A stretch of DNA of 64,000 bases from Anastatus disparis (Eukaryota > Arthropoda > Insecta > Hymenoptera > Eupelmidae), in NCBI GenBank assembly GCA_017163975.1, contig JAFFSR010000347.1, positions 9,386,001 to 9,450,000 of the forward strand, read 5' to 3'. How positions within the stretch are numbered: position 1 is the first letter of the stretch; each line of letters opens with the position of its first letter. Below, piece after piece: positions 47,481 to 59,287 of this stretch. The notes beneath the pieces were generated by a model that had not been told where the DNA came from, made no database searches, and saw only the letters and a program-made list of their open reading frames with translations. The position numbers were made by a program, and so were the translations under genes.

Positions 47481-47639
47481 AATAATAATAATCATAATAA
47501 CAATCATAATATTGTATTAAACGAAGTTATTGATGAAACAATGAAGGGCAAAGTAGAAAAAAAATTAAAGAAATTAAATGAAAAAATATTAACTTAAAAA
47601 ATTAATTTGAAACTGATTGGTTGTATGGCAAATATATAT

Positions 47640-50298
47640 TTCGATGAAAATCTCATATCTGAAAATTACATTGGTTCCATGACGAATACATGTCTTTATT
47701 GTGATGCGCAACATTTTGCTTTTTAATATACTAAAAGTAACGATTTCTCCAATGGTTGTCATGAAGGTAAAGTAGAATTGTTAGAAAATCCACCTTACCC
47801 AGAACGATTAATGTTTTGAGCAACTGAATTTACGGAAGAAAGTATTGACTTTCGAAGAAATGTTAGGTTGTAAAATAATGCTTTAGCATTCGCAAGTTTT
47901 GATGCCAATTTCGATACATTGCCGGGTAAAGGACCACAAGTTATTAGAATATGTGGACAAATTTACCACAATTTATATGCGTTACATCCTAATAAAGATG
48001 GAGCGCGTAAATATGGACTATTATATATTTTAGATAATGAAATGGCAACGATTGAACGACATAAGTTTAATACAAACTTAAGAGGCGGCCGTATAGTTCT
48101 GTCCTTGTCTAATCTAAATTTTCTTTATTATTAATAAATTAAATATTTTCATAGAAAAGTAAGACAACCGCCCAATAGAGCAAAAGACAAGCAAACGATT
48201 CTTATTTATGAAAAAATATGAAATTTCGATTATTTTTCGAGTGAAGTCTGAAACGGAAAAACAGTTGAATCAACTCAATCAAGTTCAATTGTTTTTCCGT
48301 TTCAGACTTCACTCGAAAAAAAATCAAAATTTCATATTTTTTCATAAAAAAGAATCGTTTGCTTGTCTTTTGCTCTATTGGGCGGTTGTCTTACTTTTCT
48401 ATGAAAATATTTAATTTATTAATAATAAAGAAAATTTAGATTAGACAAGGACAGAATGATACGACCTCCTCTTAACAATATTAAAACATTTAGATAACTT
48501 AATAAGAGATATTAACCCTCATGCTAAAGCCTATAAAATGATGCATGACGCAGGAGAAGAAGAACTACAACGATGTGCAAAAATCAATTGTCTTCTGAAA
48601 ACTGTTACTATGCCTATTGTCCGCAATAATAATTTCGATAAAATAAGATATAATCTACCTACCTGTAATGAAGTAGCAATAGTATACGTTGGAGAAGACG
48701 ATATGCCTCCTATTGAACGTGATATTGTCATTTACCCTAAGTCTGATAAACCAATTAGTATACTAACAATTAGCAAACACACAGATCCTATGACATATTC
48801 GCTTATTCATCCTAATGGTGGTTTCGGATGGATGTCAAATATGAAAAATAAATTTGGAAAATCTAATATTAAAAATTTGCAATTTTATAATTATAGATTT
48901 GGTGTTAAAAATGAATTTAATCCATTTTCTAATTTAGAAAAATTATCTCAACAGTTCATTGTTGATGCGTTTGTAAAAGTTAAAACCTCCATATTATATT
49001 TCATACGAAAAAACCAAAACGTATTAAGAAGTGATTGTTACAAAGGTGTTATGGACTATTTACATAACAAAAAAGAATTAGATTATTCAAAAATTGGAAA
49101 AATGGTAATATTACCATCAAACTTTACAGGAAGTCGACGATTTTTAAAACAAAATTACATTGATTCAATAACACTTGTAAATTATCATTGTAAACCTGAG
49201 CTTTTTGTAACTATGACCTGTAACCCACATTGGAATAAAATAACTGAAAACTTGGAAATTTATAAAAATGCAATAGATAGACCAGATATTATAACAAAAG
49301 TATTTTATTAAAAAGTAGAAGAATTCAAAAATTTAGTAATAAAAAAGGGAATATTAGGAAAATGTATTGCATATAGTTATGTAATTGAATTTCAAAAACG
49401 AGGATTACCACATATGCATATGTTGTTATTCTTAGATAAAAATGATAAATTTGACATTCCCGAAAAAGTTGATAAAATAATAAGTGCGGAAATCCCAAAT
49501 AGAGATATTTATCCAAAATTATATAGTATTGTTAAACAATTTATGATACACGGTCCCTGTAGTATGCAAAATATAAATTGTCCGTGTATGGATAAAAATA
49601 CGAAACAATGTACGAAAAATTTCCCAAAAAAATTTAATAATACAACAACATTTAAATCAAATGGGTATCCAGTATACAAACGCAAAAATGATGGCGTCAA
49701 AATTATTATTAAAAATAAATTTACAGAAAGAATTGCAGATAATGGATTCGTTGTTTCTTATAATCCTTGCTCATTATTAAAATTTAATGCACACATAACC
49801 GTGGAAGTTTGTTCCACTGTACAATGCATTAAATATTTATTCAAATACTGTTATGAAGGTCATGATTATGCATACATTAAAATACATCAAGTAAATGTTG
49901 ATTTAAGATCAGAAAATAAAGACACTTTTGAAAATGACAATACTGAAAATGTTGAATATGAATATGACGAAATCAAACAATACATTAATACACGATATTT
50001 ATGTCCACCTAAAGCAATGCACAGATTATTAGAATTTCCTTTACATGTTATTTCACATAGTATAAAACGTCTAAGCGTTCATGAAGAGAATCAACAAAAC
50101 GTATTTTTTAAAGAAGGAAAAGAAGAATTGATCATGCAAAAAGATGATGGAATAACATTAACAGCATATTTTGAATTGAATAGAGAAGATTCCAAAGCAC
50201 GAAATTATTTATATTCAGAAATACCAAATTTTTATACATTTGATGGAAAACTGAAAAAGTGGAATAAAAGAAAAAAAAAGAAAACCAATACTCAGTAG
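47640..50298 (+). pseudogene. Helitron C Rep (HUH/Y2 nuclease)
   Basis: The N-terminal Cys/His block includes CLYCDAQHF, with stops at 47724, 47817 and 47871, then KGPQVIRICGQIYHN. After the MITE at 48078-48475 the frame resumes (AYKMMHDAGEEEL) and reads to TAA 49309-49311 after the Helitron-like N domain (FVTMTCNPHWNKI). The same frame continues: GLPHMHMLLFL, the HUH histidines at 49411-49413 and 49417-49419. The Cys-rich block GPCSMQNINCPCM follows, then KYLFKYCYEGHD with tyrosines at 49834 and 49846 (YxxxY). It ends at 50298, with a frameshift near 50290 before the helicase. Intact Rep nicks and transfers DNA strands for rolling-circle transposition. All catalytic residues survive but the gene is dead. 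Confidence 0.9.
48078..48475. mobile_element. TTAA-flanked hairpin MITE inside Helitron C Rep
   Basis: TTAAGAGGCGGCCGTAT at the left and ATACGACCTCCTCTTAA at the right bound 398 bp. The whole insert is a nearly perfect palindrome with its centre near 48275. Its ends match those of the MITE at 37941-38377 (TTAAGAGGCGG), but the interior is unrelated. It interrupts Rep between NTNL and the continuing Rep frame. Confidence 0.88.
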
Positions 50299-50299
50299 A

Positions 50300-52231
50300 A
50301 TGTACTTAGTAAGTCCGAAAGATAGAGAACGTTATTTCATTAGGTTATCAATATTACATGTTAAAGGAGCCACGTCTTTTGAAGCTTTGCATACTGTTAA
50401 TGATGTGATGTACAATTCGTTTTATGAGGCAGCTAAGGTAAAACAATTAATTAATGAAGATAAAGAATGGGATAGATGCTTGGAAGAAGCATCTTCAACA
50501 GAATTCCCTTATGCTCTTCGTGAATTATTTGCTTTTATTTGCCTTTTTCATAATCCTATAAGGGCACGAGATTTATATGAAAAATATAAAGATAAATTTT
50601 ACCACCCTAAATACGAAAAAAATGTAGGTGAAAATCTTGCATTGAATGTTATTAAAAATAATTTACAAGTCAATGGATTTTTATTAAACGATTTTAATTT
50701 ACCTAACATAAGCATATTTATAGAAGAAGATAATAATGAAACAATTTTAAATCATAATAATTATATTCTTAATGAATTAGAAATAAAAATATATTCTTTA
50801 AATAATAAACAAAGGCAAATATTCGACTCTACACTAAAAAGTTTAAACAGCCAAAGTAAAGAAAAATATATTTTTATAGATGGACCGGGTGGAAGTGGAA
50901 AAAGTTATTTACTTAACGTTTTAATAGCTTATTTTAAATATCATACCATACATTATTTATGTGTAGCTTTGACAGGTATAGCAGCGAATTCATTAGTCGA
51001 TGGAAAAACCGTGCATACAACATTTAAACTACCGTTAAATATAACAGATTGTACAACTTGTAATGTTAAGCCTAATTCTGCAGAAGGCAAACAATTGAAG
51101 GAAACACAAATAATTATTTGGGATGAAATATCCATGACTTCGAAATTTGCTTTTGAAGCGGTTGATCGTCTTTTTCAAGATTTATGCAATGTAAACCAAC
51201 CCTTCGGTGGTAAAACTGTAATTATATCAGGAGATTTCAGGCAAACATTACCAATTCTACGACATGGTAGCCGTATAAACATTATTGAAAATTCAGTTAA
51301 ATTTAGTTTGTTATGGCAGAATTTTAAGCAAATAAAGTTAAATGAAAATCTGCGAGTTTCGGATAATGATATTAATTTTAAACAATGGTTATTAGACATC
51401 GGAGAAGAAAAACGCCGCGATGTTTTTGAAGATGATAATAAAGTAAGTCCTATACCAGATAATTTTATCATTAAAGAAAATCTTGTCGAAGAAATATTCG
51501 GAAAAACAATAAAAATAGACAGTACGAATATAACGGAAAAAGTTATTTTGGCTCCTAAAAATAATGATGTTACTGAAATCAATAATAATGTTTTGAATTT
51601 AATGGAAGGAAACCATGTTGAATATTTGAGTATTGATAATGCTGAAGATGATAACAAAGAAAATTTAGATATTATGTTACCTACAGAATTTTTAAATAAG
51701 TAAACTCCTAATGGACTTCCACTACATAAATTACATTTAAAAGTAGGGGCTATCATTATACTTTTAAGAAATTTAAATGTCAATAAGGGACTTTGTAATG
51801 GAACAAGGTTGATAGTAAAAAAAATGCTTAAATATTCCATTCAAGCGGAATCAGCAACTGGTCAAAACAAAGGTAAATTAGTTTTCATTCCAAGAATAAA
51901 TTTATCTCCATCTACGGAAGAAATTCCATTTAATATGCAACGAAAACAGTTTCATATTAGATTAGGATTTGCAATGACTATTAATAAATCACAAGAACAA
52001 TCTTATGAAAAAGTTGGTGTTTATTTGCCGTCATCAGTTTTCAGTCAAGGGCAATTATATGTTGCTCTTTCAAGGACGAAATTCAAAAACAATTTAAAAT
52101 TATTTTTAGGTGACTATGCTATTGTCAACGGAAAAATAAAAACGATCAGAACACAAAATATACAAAAAACATTGTTTATAAAGAGATATTATAAAGAATA
52201 TGTCAATATGTATTTAATATTTATGTTTTAG
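50300..52231 (+). pseudogene. Helitron C Pif1-like helicase
   Basis: It starts one frame off from Rep (MYLVSPKDRERY) and is read to TAA 51701-51703, then in the same frame to 52231. Walker A GPGGSGKS is at 50882-50905, followed by ALTGIAANSLVDGKTVH. Walker B is IIIWDEISM (Asp codon 51122-51124). GDFRQTLPI is the next helicase motif, then [37 protein letters not shown] and [11 protein letters not shown]. This is the 5'-to-3' SF1B helicase half of a Helitron transposase. Only one nonsense codon interrupts it after the frameshift. It overlaps no other gene. The expected terminal CTRR hairpin was not found downstream. Confidence 0.9.
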
Positions 52232-52315
52232 ATTGTGTTAATAGTTGAACTTGAAATATAATAATATATATAATATTTAATAAAAATAAATATCAACTGA
52301 CGCTTTCAAAATAGT

Positions 52316-52490
52316 TTGATATGATGTTGAATCAGCTGTATAAAGGACGCGCTGTCAAATTGGCTGCATAAGGAAACGTGCTGTTGAATCGGCTGCATAC
52401 GAGGATACGCTATTTAATCGACTGCATTAGGGAATGCGCTGTTGATTTGGCTGAAATAGGGATGCACTGTAGAATCGGCTGCATTTTTAA
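52316..52490 (+). repeat. Minisatellite of about 32-33 bp after the Helitron C helicase
   Basis: Five to six diverged units of GCTGTTGAATCGGCTGCAT plus about 13 bp (AAGGAAACGC-like). The GCGCTGT...AATT.GGCTGC core resembles the minus-strand core of the 37-bp repeat that follows Helitron D. Confidence 0.8.
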
Positions 52491-52504
52491 TTTTACGTAA
52501 GACG

Positions 52505-54312
52505 TTGGACGAGCAGATTGAGCGTGCAAGAAGTGAATATTATCATAACAGACTGTTCGAGACTCTTGCGGGTGGTAATGTCTGGAAGGAGTTGAGAGAG
52601 CTGGGACTCTTATCCGGACCTCAAGGGGATCTGAATGGATTTGCTCCAGATGAGCTTAATGCGCACATTGCTGGGGTGTCGGTTTCGCCACATGATGATG
52701 GTGAGGAACGTAAGAAGTTTCTTTCTGAATGCAGCGAAAATGGTTTCGCTTTTAAATCAATTAATATTAACGATGTTATTCTTGCAGTTTCTCACTTCTC
52801 ATCGCAGGCTCGTGGGGAGGACGGCATTCCGCAAAGTGTGATACTTAAAACATTACCATTTATTGGTGAACATCTTGTGACTCTGTTCAATTCTTCTTTT
52901 GCGCGGGGGGTTTTCCCTGGCCTTTGGAAGCAGGCACGTATTGTGCCATTAAAGAAGTGCTCTGCACCCAAATCGCCTAAAGACTTCAGGCCTATTGCTA
53001 TTTTATGTTTTCTTTCAAAGGTACTTGAGAAGATCGCCCACGACCAGTTGCAAGAGTACATTACTGCTGATAAAATACTTGACCCAATGCAGACTGCCTT
53101 CAAAAAGCACAACTTGACACAAACAGCTATTCTTAAATTAACTGATGACATAAGATCGGGTCTAGACAAAAACTCGTCACGTTACTTTTACTTTTTGACT
53201 TCAGTAAGGCATTCGACACGATCTCTCCCTACAAGTTACTCACTAGGCTTAGATCGATAAGGCTTTCCAGGGCTGCTCTCTTGTGGATTAACTCCTATAT
53301 ATCAGGAAGGAAACAAATGGTTTCCACGCATTTAAACGAGGAATCGAGTTGGCTGACAACCAACCTTGGAGTTCCGCAGGGTTCAGTACTGGGGCCTCTG
53401 TTGTTTTGCCTTTACATTAATGACGTACGTGACGCTCTTGACTCTAGTTGCGTCGAGCACCTACTCTATGCAGACGATCTGCAAATTTACACGCAGGTAC
53501 CTCGCGAGAATGTGGAAGAGGGTATTCTCACTCTACAGAGGGCGGCCAAAGCAGTGTCGGTGTGGGCTGCTGGTGTCTCTCTCACTTTGAATTCTAATAA
53601 AACCAAGGCAATCGTCTTTGGCAATAGTCGTTTTATAAATTCTTTTTATGCTGATAGGTCACGTACGATTGATCTTGAGGGAGGCATTAGTATACCTTTC
53701 TCTGACTCCGTGACGAGTCTTGGTGTTGTGCTTGACCCTAAACTTTCATGGGTACCGCACGTTGATATGATTACAAAAAAGTTTAATAGAGTTTTGTATG
53801 CCCTGCAGTTTTTCCGTCGGTACACTACGGAGACTCTGCGTAAACAGCTAGCAACCGCCCTGCTGTTTCCACATCTTGACTATTGTTCGGTAGTTCTGCT
53901 CGATGCTTCTCAGGAGTTGAGAAGACGAATACAGAGATTACAAAATTCATGTGTGAGATATGTAATGGGTTTGAGAATGGGTGATCATGTCTCTCCTTAT
54001 AGAACCGTGTTGGGTTGGCTGCGCACTGATTCGAGGAGACAGTATTTTTTGGCTGTGCTTATGTACAAAATCGTGCGCATGAATACTCCGGAGCATCTAG
54101 TGAGTCTCTTCACTAGACGTGTACCTAGGGCGGCTACTAGGGGAGAGACTAAAGATCTTGCGGTGCCCTTTATGCGCACTGAGACTGGAAGGAATTCCTT
54201 CCAAGTTCAAGGTGCGCATTTTTGGAACACCCTGCCTGTTGAGATTAAACATCTTCCATCTCTCAGCAGGTTCAAAGCAGCGGTGAGAGGGTACTTGCTC
54301 GACCTAGATTAA
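52505..54312 (+). pseudogene. LINE reverse transcriptase with one frameshift
   Basis: The first frame (52505-53260) covers the region before the catalytic core (GEDGIPQSVILK; PLKKCSAPKSPKDFRPIAI). A one-base shift near 53180-53200 moves to the frame carrying FDFSKAFDTISPYKLL with the first catalytic Asp, then GVPQGSVLGPLLFCLYIND and YADDLQIY (codons 53467-53478). The C-terminal part (RRIQRLQNSCVRYVMGLR; FWNTLPVEIKHLPSLSRFK) is the usual tail of CR1/Jockey-superfamily ORF2. In an intact element it would copy element RNA at the target. Clade assignment is by motif style only. Confidence 0.88.
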
Positions 54313-54845
54313 TATTTTTTTACTATATATTTATGTTCATTTATTTAATTTATTTTTGTAACGTCCTGTATATAGGTTTAAGGTGCGAGTGTATTTATTG
54401 TATGAGTGTTGGCTGAATGGTTGGTGAGTGAGAATTTTTATTTGATTTTATTTTTGACTGCGTTTCATGCTATTGCGTACGCTTGTTATTTTTATTTTAT
54501 TATGTATTAAATTTAATTTTCTTAAAATTTTAATACTATGACTGATAGATATTGTAAGACTGATTTTTATTTATATTTATATGATTATTTTTATTTATAT
54601 TGCGAGTATTTTATGATTACTTTGTGATATCACTTTTATTTATTTTTGTTTGTGACTTACTTATTCAGTATTATTAGGTTTAGTGACTGACTGTGATATT
54701 AATTGTGCAATATTTACATTTATACTTTTTTATAGCATTTTGTGCAATATATATTGTTTTTGTATTTACAAATTGTATTACACGTTTTTGTACTTTTATA
54801 CAAATAAAATAATATAATATCTAAATAATATCTATCTATCTATCT
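54313..54845 (+). other. LINE 3' UTR and simple-repeat tail
   Basis: T/A-rich sequence without ORFs, ending in AATAAAATAATATAATATC and (ATCT)n. AATAAA near 54802 could be a polyadenylation signal. Confidence 0.6.
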
Positions 54846-56410
54846 CTTCTCAACCGTATCGTCTTTCAAGTCTTGATGCATTCTCTCGCCTTGTTCCTCA
54901 CTAAAATCACCTAAGTTTTCAGGGAAGTATTCAATATGTGAATCTAAAAAATGTAATTTTAAGTTCATTAAGCAGTTCATGTTTTTGAAAGCAGTTACCA
55001 TTTTTTCAACGACAGCTTTGTACTCTGGAGTTTTTCTGTTTCCTAAAAATGATGAACTTACTTCCCTGAAACTTTGCCATGCATCTTTTTCTGTATCTGT
55101 CATAAGCTCTTCAAAATGTTCATCTTTAAGAAGATCTCTTATATGTGGACCATCAAATACACCTTCATTAATTTTTGCGTCGGACAGTTTTGGAAATTTT
55201 TCAAAAAGGTACCTAAAAGCAACACTATCTTCCCTTCTCATGGCCTTAACCAATTGTTTCATTAATCCTAACTTAATGTGGAGTGGAGGAAGCAGTACTT
55301 TTTTAACAGGTAGTAAATTCTTTTTTGAAATGTTTTTAGAGCCGATCTCTAAATTGTTTCTCGATTTCCATTCTTTTACTAGATAGTGCCGGTTACGTGC
55401 ACGACTGTCCCACTCACACAAAAAGCAAGGGTATTTTGTAAATCCACTTTGTTGTCCTAGCAAAATCGTCAAAATTTTTAAATCTCCGCATACTAACCAG
55501 TTATGTTCATCATACTTCAATTTACTCAAAACGAATTTCAAACTTTCGTACTCTTTTTTTATGACTGTGGAATGTGCTACTGGAATAGGAGCGTAAATAT
55601 TTCCATTATGCAACAAAATTGCTTTAAAACTTCTCGTAGATGAATCTAAAAAGAGACGCCAATCGTCTGCATTGTAGTTTAAACATTTAAATTCGTTAAT
55701 CAAATTCTGTATATCATTACAATAAACCAAATTCTTCTCTGTAGAAAAATATTTTCTGAATTGAAGATCTCTATCGCGATAGAACGAAACTTTCGTTCCT
55801 TCAGTTAAACATTCTTTTTCTTTTAATCTTGAAGCTAGTAGCTCTGCATTCTCTTTTGAAAGCCCCAAATCTCGAACTAAGTCATTTAATTTTTCTTGAT
55901 GAAATTTACCTTTTTCAGATGCACTTTCATCTAATGCATCAGTGACATCTTTATGAGATTCTCGAAAAGCATCTGCAGCTTCTTGCATTTCATCATCATT
56001 TGGCATATCAATCATTGGATTTGAACTGACTTCATTTTTTGAAACTGGTACAGGAAATGTGACTAAAAATACTTTTGGATATTTGATATTACTTAATTTT
56101 TTTGAATTGTAACCTATTGTATTGCACAAACAGAAATAACAATCTGTTTTGTGATTGTCAGGTTTTTTCCAAATCATAGGAGCAGAAAAGAATTTTGCAT
56201 TGTTTGGTCCTTTAGTATAGTTATATAAATGCATTTGACATCTAGAGCATACAATCTTTGGAGTCCAATCGTTATCTAATTTTCTTTTTGGTATCTTAAA
56301 ATATTTTTTGTAACACTCTTTTGTTCTATCATTAATGCTTTATCATTAATGATATAACACCCACAGATAGCACAAAAAGTATCTCTACCCTTACACTCTT
56401 TGCCAGACAT
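54840..56410 (-). pseudogene. Cys-rich arthropod repeat protein of unknown function, probably TE-derived
   Basis: The main frame (54840-56234, 464 residues) has the signatures LPPLHIKLGLMKQLVKAM, GVFDGPHIRDLLKDEHFEEL, SSFLGNRKTPEYKAVVEKM and LDSHIEYFPENLGDFSEE followed by QGERMHQDLK. I know this set from uncharacterised multi-copy proteins of insects and other invertebrates. Upstream, an ATG at 56408-56410 opens a Cys-rich start (CKGRDTFCAICGC) joined to KECYKKYFKIP and IVCSRCQMHLY, but a 14-bp duplication at 56327-56354 shifts the frame. The C-terminus diverges after DLK and stops beside the LINE tail, so it may be cut short. DNA-binding zinc ribbons at the N-terminus would fit a transposase, but no catalytic triad is proven. 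Confidence 0.7.
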
Positions 56411-57109
56411 TATTGTATATGCTAAGGTAAAAAAACACTGTTCACAAAATTGATTTTAAAAATTAAGTTACCTCAAGACAGACTATATCTATACTCGTTT
56501 AATAAAATATATCAAATTTAAGACTGACCCTTTAATTCCTGTAGCGTGTTGCGCCACGCCACCTAGCGGCTGAATTCGGAAGTACTGCGCGTAAGAGACT
56601 TATGAGTAGGAGCTCGCGTATATCAACTAAAATATTAACTTAATAGAAGGTGCAGAAATCTACAATCTAAACATTTAATTAATTAACATTCCATTGAAGA
56701 TAAATAAAAAATGTAAAATATAACTTAGAATTTCTAGGATTGAAGTTTTAGGTTGGATTTGTGGTTGCGTTTCTCATGTAAGTTTCTGATTCGGGTTTCA
56801 TGGATATAAAGTTAATAAAATGATGGTTTTGTGACAGGATTAATTTAAATTAAAAGACTGATATAGTTAAAGATTTAATTTATATAAAATATGATAAACA
56901 GGGATTGGCAGGTTTAAGAGCTTACGTTTACTTCAACGTTTTTCAATTTAAACTCGTGATAGTGGCTTAAACTTACGGATCGACAGGATATGATAATTTT
57001 CAAAAGTTGATACATGACAGTATCTTACTAACTAAACAAGGAAAGCGCAACGATACCGTTGTGGGTTTTAAGTCTTGTAGCAAAATTCATATTGGTCCTG
57101 ATTAAATTC
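56411..57109. other. AT-rich intergenic DNA, nothing recognised
   Basis: No gene or RNA motif. A short GC-rich word (GTTGCGCCACGCCACCTAGCG, near 56548) stands out but has no partner in the window. Confidence 0.5.
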
Positions 57110-58575
57110 GGAGTAAGCAGGGTTTAGTGGGTTAAAGGCTTGTGGTTTTGCTGAAGGGTTACTTGATTGATCTCTGAGTAAGCAGGGTTTGGTGGGTTAA
57201 AGGCTTGTGGTTTGGCTGAAGGGTTACTTGATTGATCTCTGAGGAAGCAGGGTTTGGTGGGTTAAAGGCTTGTGGTTTGGCTGAAGGGTTACTTGATTGA
57301 TCTCTGAGGAAGCAGGGATTGGTGGGTTAAAGGCGTTTGTGGTTTGGCTAAAGGATTTAAAGGCTTTGGTTTGGCTAAGGTTATTGATTGATCTCTGAGT
57401 AAGCAGGGTTTGGTGGGTTAAAGGCTTGTGGTTTGGCTGAAGGGTTACTTGATTGATCTCTGAGGAAGCAGGGTTTGGTGGGTTAAAGGCTTGTGGTTTG
57501 GCTGAAGGTGGGTTATTTGATTGATCTCTGAGTAAGCAGGGTTTGGTGGGTTAAAGGCTTGTGGTTTGGCTGAAGGGTTACTTGATTATCTTAGTAGCAG
57601 GGTTTGGTGGGTTAAAGGCTTGTGGTTTGGCTGAAGGGTTACTTGATTGATCTCTGAGTAAGCAGGGTTTGGTGGGTTAAAGGCTTGTGGTTTGGCTGAA
57701 GGGTTTGCAGGGTTACTTGATTGATCTCTGAGTAAGCTTGTGGTTAAGGACCTGAAGGGTTCTTATTGATCCTGAGTAAGCAGGGTTTGGTGGGTTAAAG
57801 GCTTGTGGTTTGGCTGAGGGTTACTTGATTGATCTCTGAGAAGGTGGGTTTGGTGGGTTAAAGGCTTGTGGTTTGGCTGAAGGGTTACTTGATTGATCTC
57901 TGAGTAAGCAGGGTTTGGTGGGTTAAAGGCTTGTGGTTTGGCTGAAGGGTTACTTGATTGATCTCTGAGTAAGCAGGGTTTGGTGGGTTAAAGGCTTGTG
58001 GTTTGGCTGAAGGGTTACTTGATTGATCTCTGAGTAAGCAGGGTTTGGTGGGTTAAAGGCTTGTGGTTTGGCTGAAGGGTTACTTGATTGATCTCTGAGT
58101 AAGCAGGGTTTGGTGGGTTAAAGGCTTGTGGTTTGGCTGAAGGGTTACTTGATTGATCTCTGAGTAAGCAGGGTTTGGTGGGTTAAAGGCTTATGGTTTG
58201 GCTGTAGGGTTACTTGATTAATCTCTGAGGAAGCGGGGTTTGGTGGGTTAAAGGCTTGTGGTTTGGCTGAAGGGTTATTGACATTGAGTCGGTTTGGGTT
58301 AAAGGCTTGTGGTTTGGCTGAAGGGTTACTTGATTGATCTCTGAAGGAAGCAGGGGTTTGGGAGGGGTGGTGGGTTAAAGGCTTGTGGTTTGGCTGAAGG
58401 GTTACTTGATTGATCTCTGAGTAAGCAGGGTTTGGTGGGTTAAAGGCTTGTGGTTTGGCGTGTGGCTGAAGGGTTACTTGATTGATCTCTGAGGAAGCAG
58501 GGTTTGGTGGGTTAAAGGCTTGTGGTTTGGCTGAAGGGTTACTTGATTGATCTCTGAGTAAGCAGGATTTGGTGG
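57110..58575 (+). repeat. 65-bp satellite, about 22 copies
   Basis: Units read GGGTTTGGTGGGTTAAAGGC, TTGTGGTTTGGCTGAAGGG, TTACTTGATTGATCTCTGAG, then (T/G)AAGCA. Many copies are identical, others are truncated (57340-57380, 57580-57600, 57720-57775, 58275-58300). High identity implies recent amplification or gene conversion. Like the 16-kb array, the plus strand is G/T-rich. Confidence 0.95.
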
Positions 58576-58914
58576 ATTTGAATTGGCGGGTTTGAGATTT
58601 AAGAGTTTCGGGTTAATGATTTTTTGATTTGGGGGCTTCCGGCTTGCGATTTGTTGGTTGATGGGCTTGTAAGTTTGGAATTCGTAAGTTTTAGATATGA
58701 GATATGTCTTTTTTAAAAGGAATTTAATTGATATAGATATTTCTAACAAGTGTCATATACTGAAATTGAAGAACTCCGATTTAACCACGTTTTTTGCAAT
58801 TGCACAAGAATCCTGACGTGTTAGAGATAAAAACTTAACGGATTTGGATTCAGCACCTCAAAAAACGTATAGAAGACGTCCATTTTTTCCCCGCAATTTT
58901 TTTTTTCAATTTGT
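58576..58914. other. Transition after the satellite, no gene
   Basis: 58576-58690 is a G/T-rich decayed stretch (GGGCTTCCGGCTTGCG, TTGGTTGATGGGCTTG). The rest is AT-rich. No coding motif. Confidence 0.45.
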
Positions 58915-59236
58915 GGTCCTGTGTTATTCTCACATACATCTTTAAACATGCGATCGACGGCTTCAAAAGCGTATTTTGATGTCATTGTTATTTCATCCCA
59001 GATAATAATTGATACATTTTTAATTTTTTTACATATTTCGTTGTTTGCACTAATATTACATATTTTATCTTCAGATATGTTCTATCGTAATTTAAATGCT
59101 GTATGTACTGTTACACTGTCTTGTAATAAATTAGCCGCTATACCAATCCATGATACAACTAAATAGTTGATTCCATGAATTTTTAGATAAGTTATAATTG
59201 TATTTAATAAGTAGCTTTTACCACTTCCACCTGGAC

Positions 59237-59287
<51 letters not shown>

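Larger units (their letters stand above)
45737..52490 (+). mobile_element. Helitron copy C, near full length but multiply broken
   Basis: Plus-strand order: Ulp1-like protease (45737-46234), charged linker (46235-47480, with a 420-bp insertion), Cys-rich Rep N-terminus (47640-48077), a MITE (48078-48475), HUH/Y2 Rep (48520-50290), Pif1-like helicase (50300-52231), minisatellite (52316-52490). It is the only copy here in which HUH, Y2, Walker A and Walker B motifs are all readable. Element ends are not identified; a LINE begins right after the minisatellite. It is distinct in sequence from copies A and B, which are closer to each other. Confidence 0.88.
52503..54845 (+). mobile_element. 5'-truncated LINE (CR1/Jockey-like)
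   Basis: Holds most of a reverse transcriptase, a 3' UTR of about 0.5 kb and a short simple-repeat tail (CTAAATAATATCTATCTATC ending at 54845). The endonuclease domain is missing, as expected for 5' truncation during target-primed reverse transcription. It starts just after the Helitron C minisatellite, so it probably inserted into or beside the Helitron 3' end. A flanking target duplication was not found. Confidence 0.85.

Noticed and set aside
51175..51840. 221-residue minus-strand frame opposite the Helitron C helicase
   Set aside because: It is a shadow of the helicase gene, whose motifs are on the plus strand.
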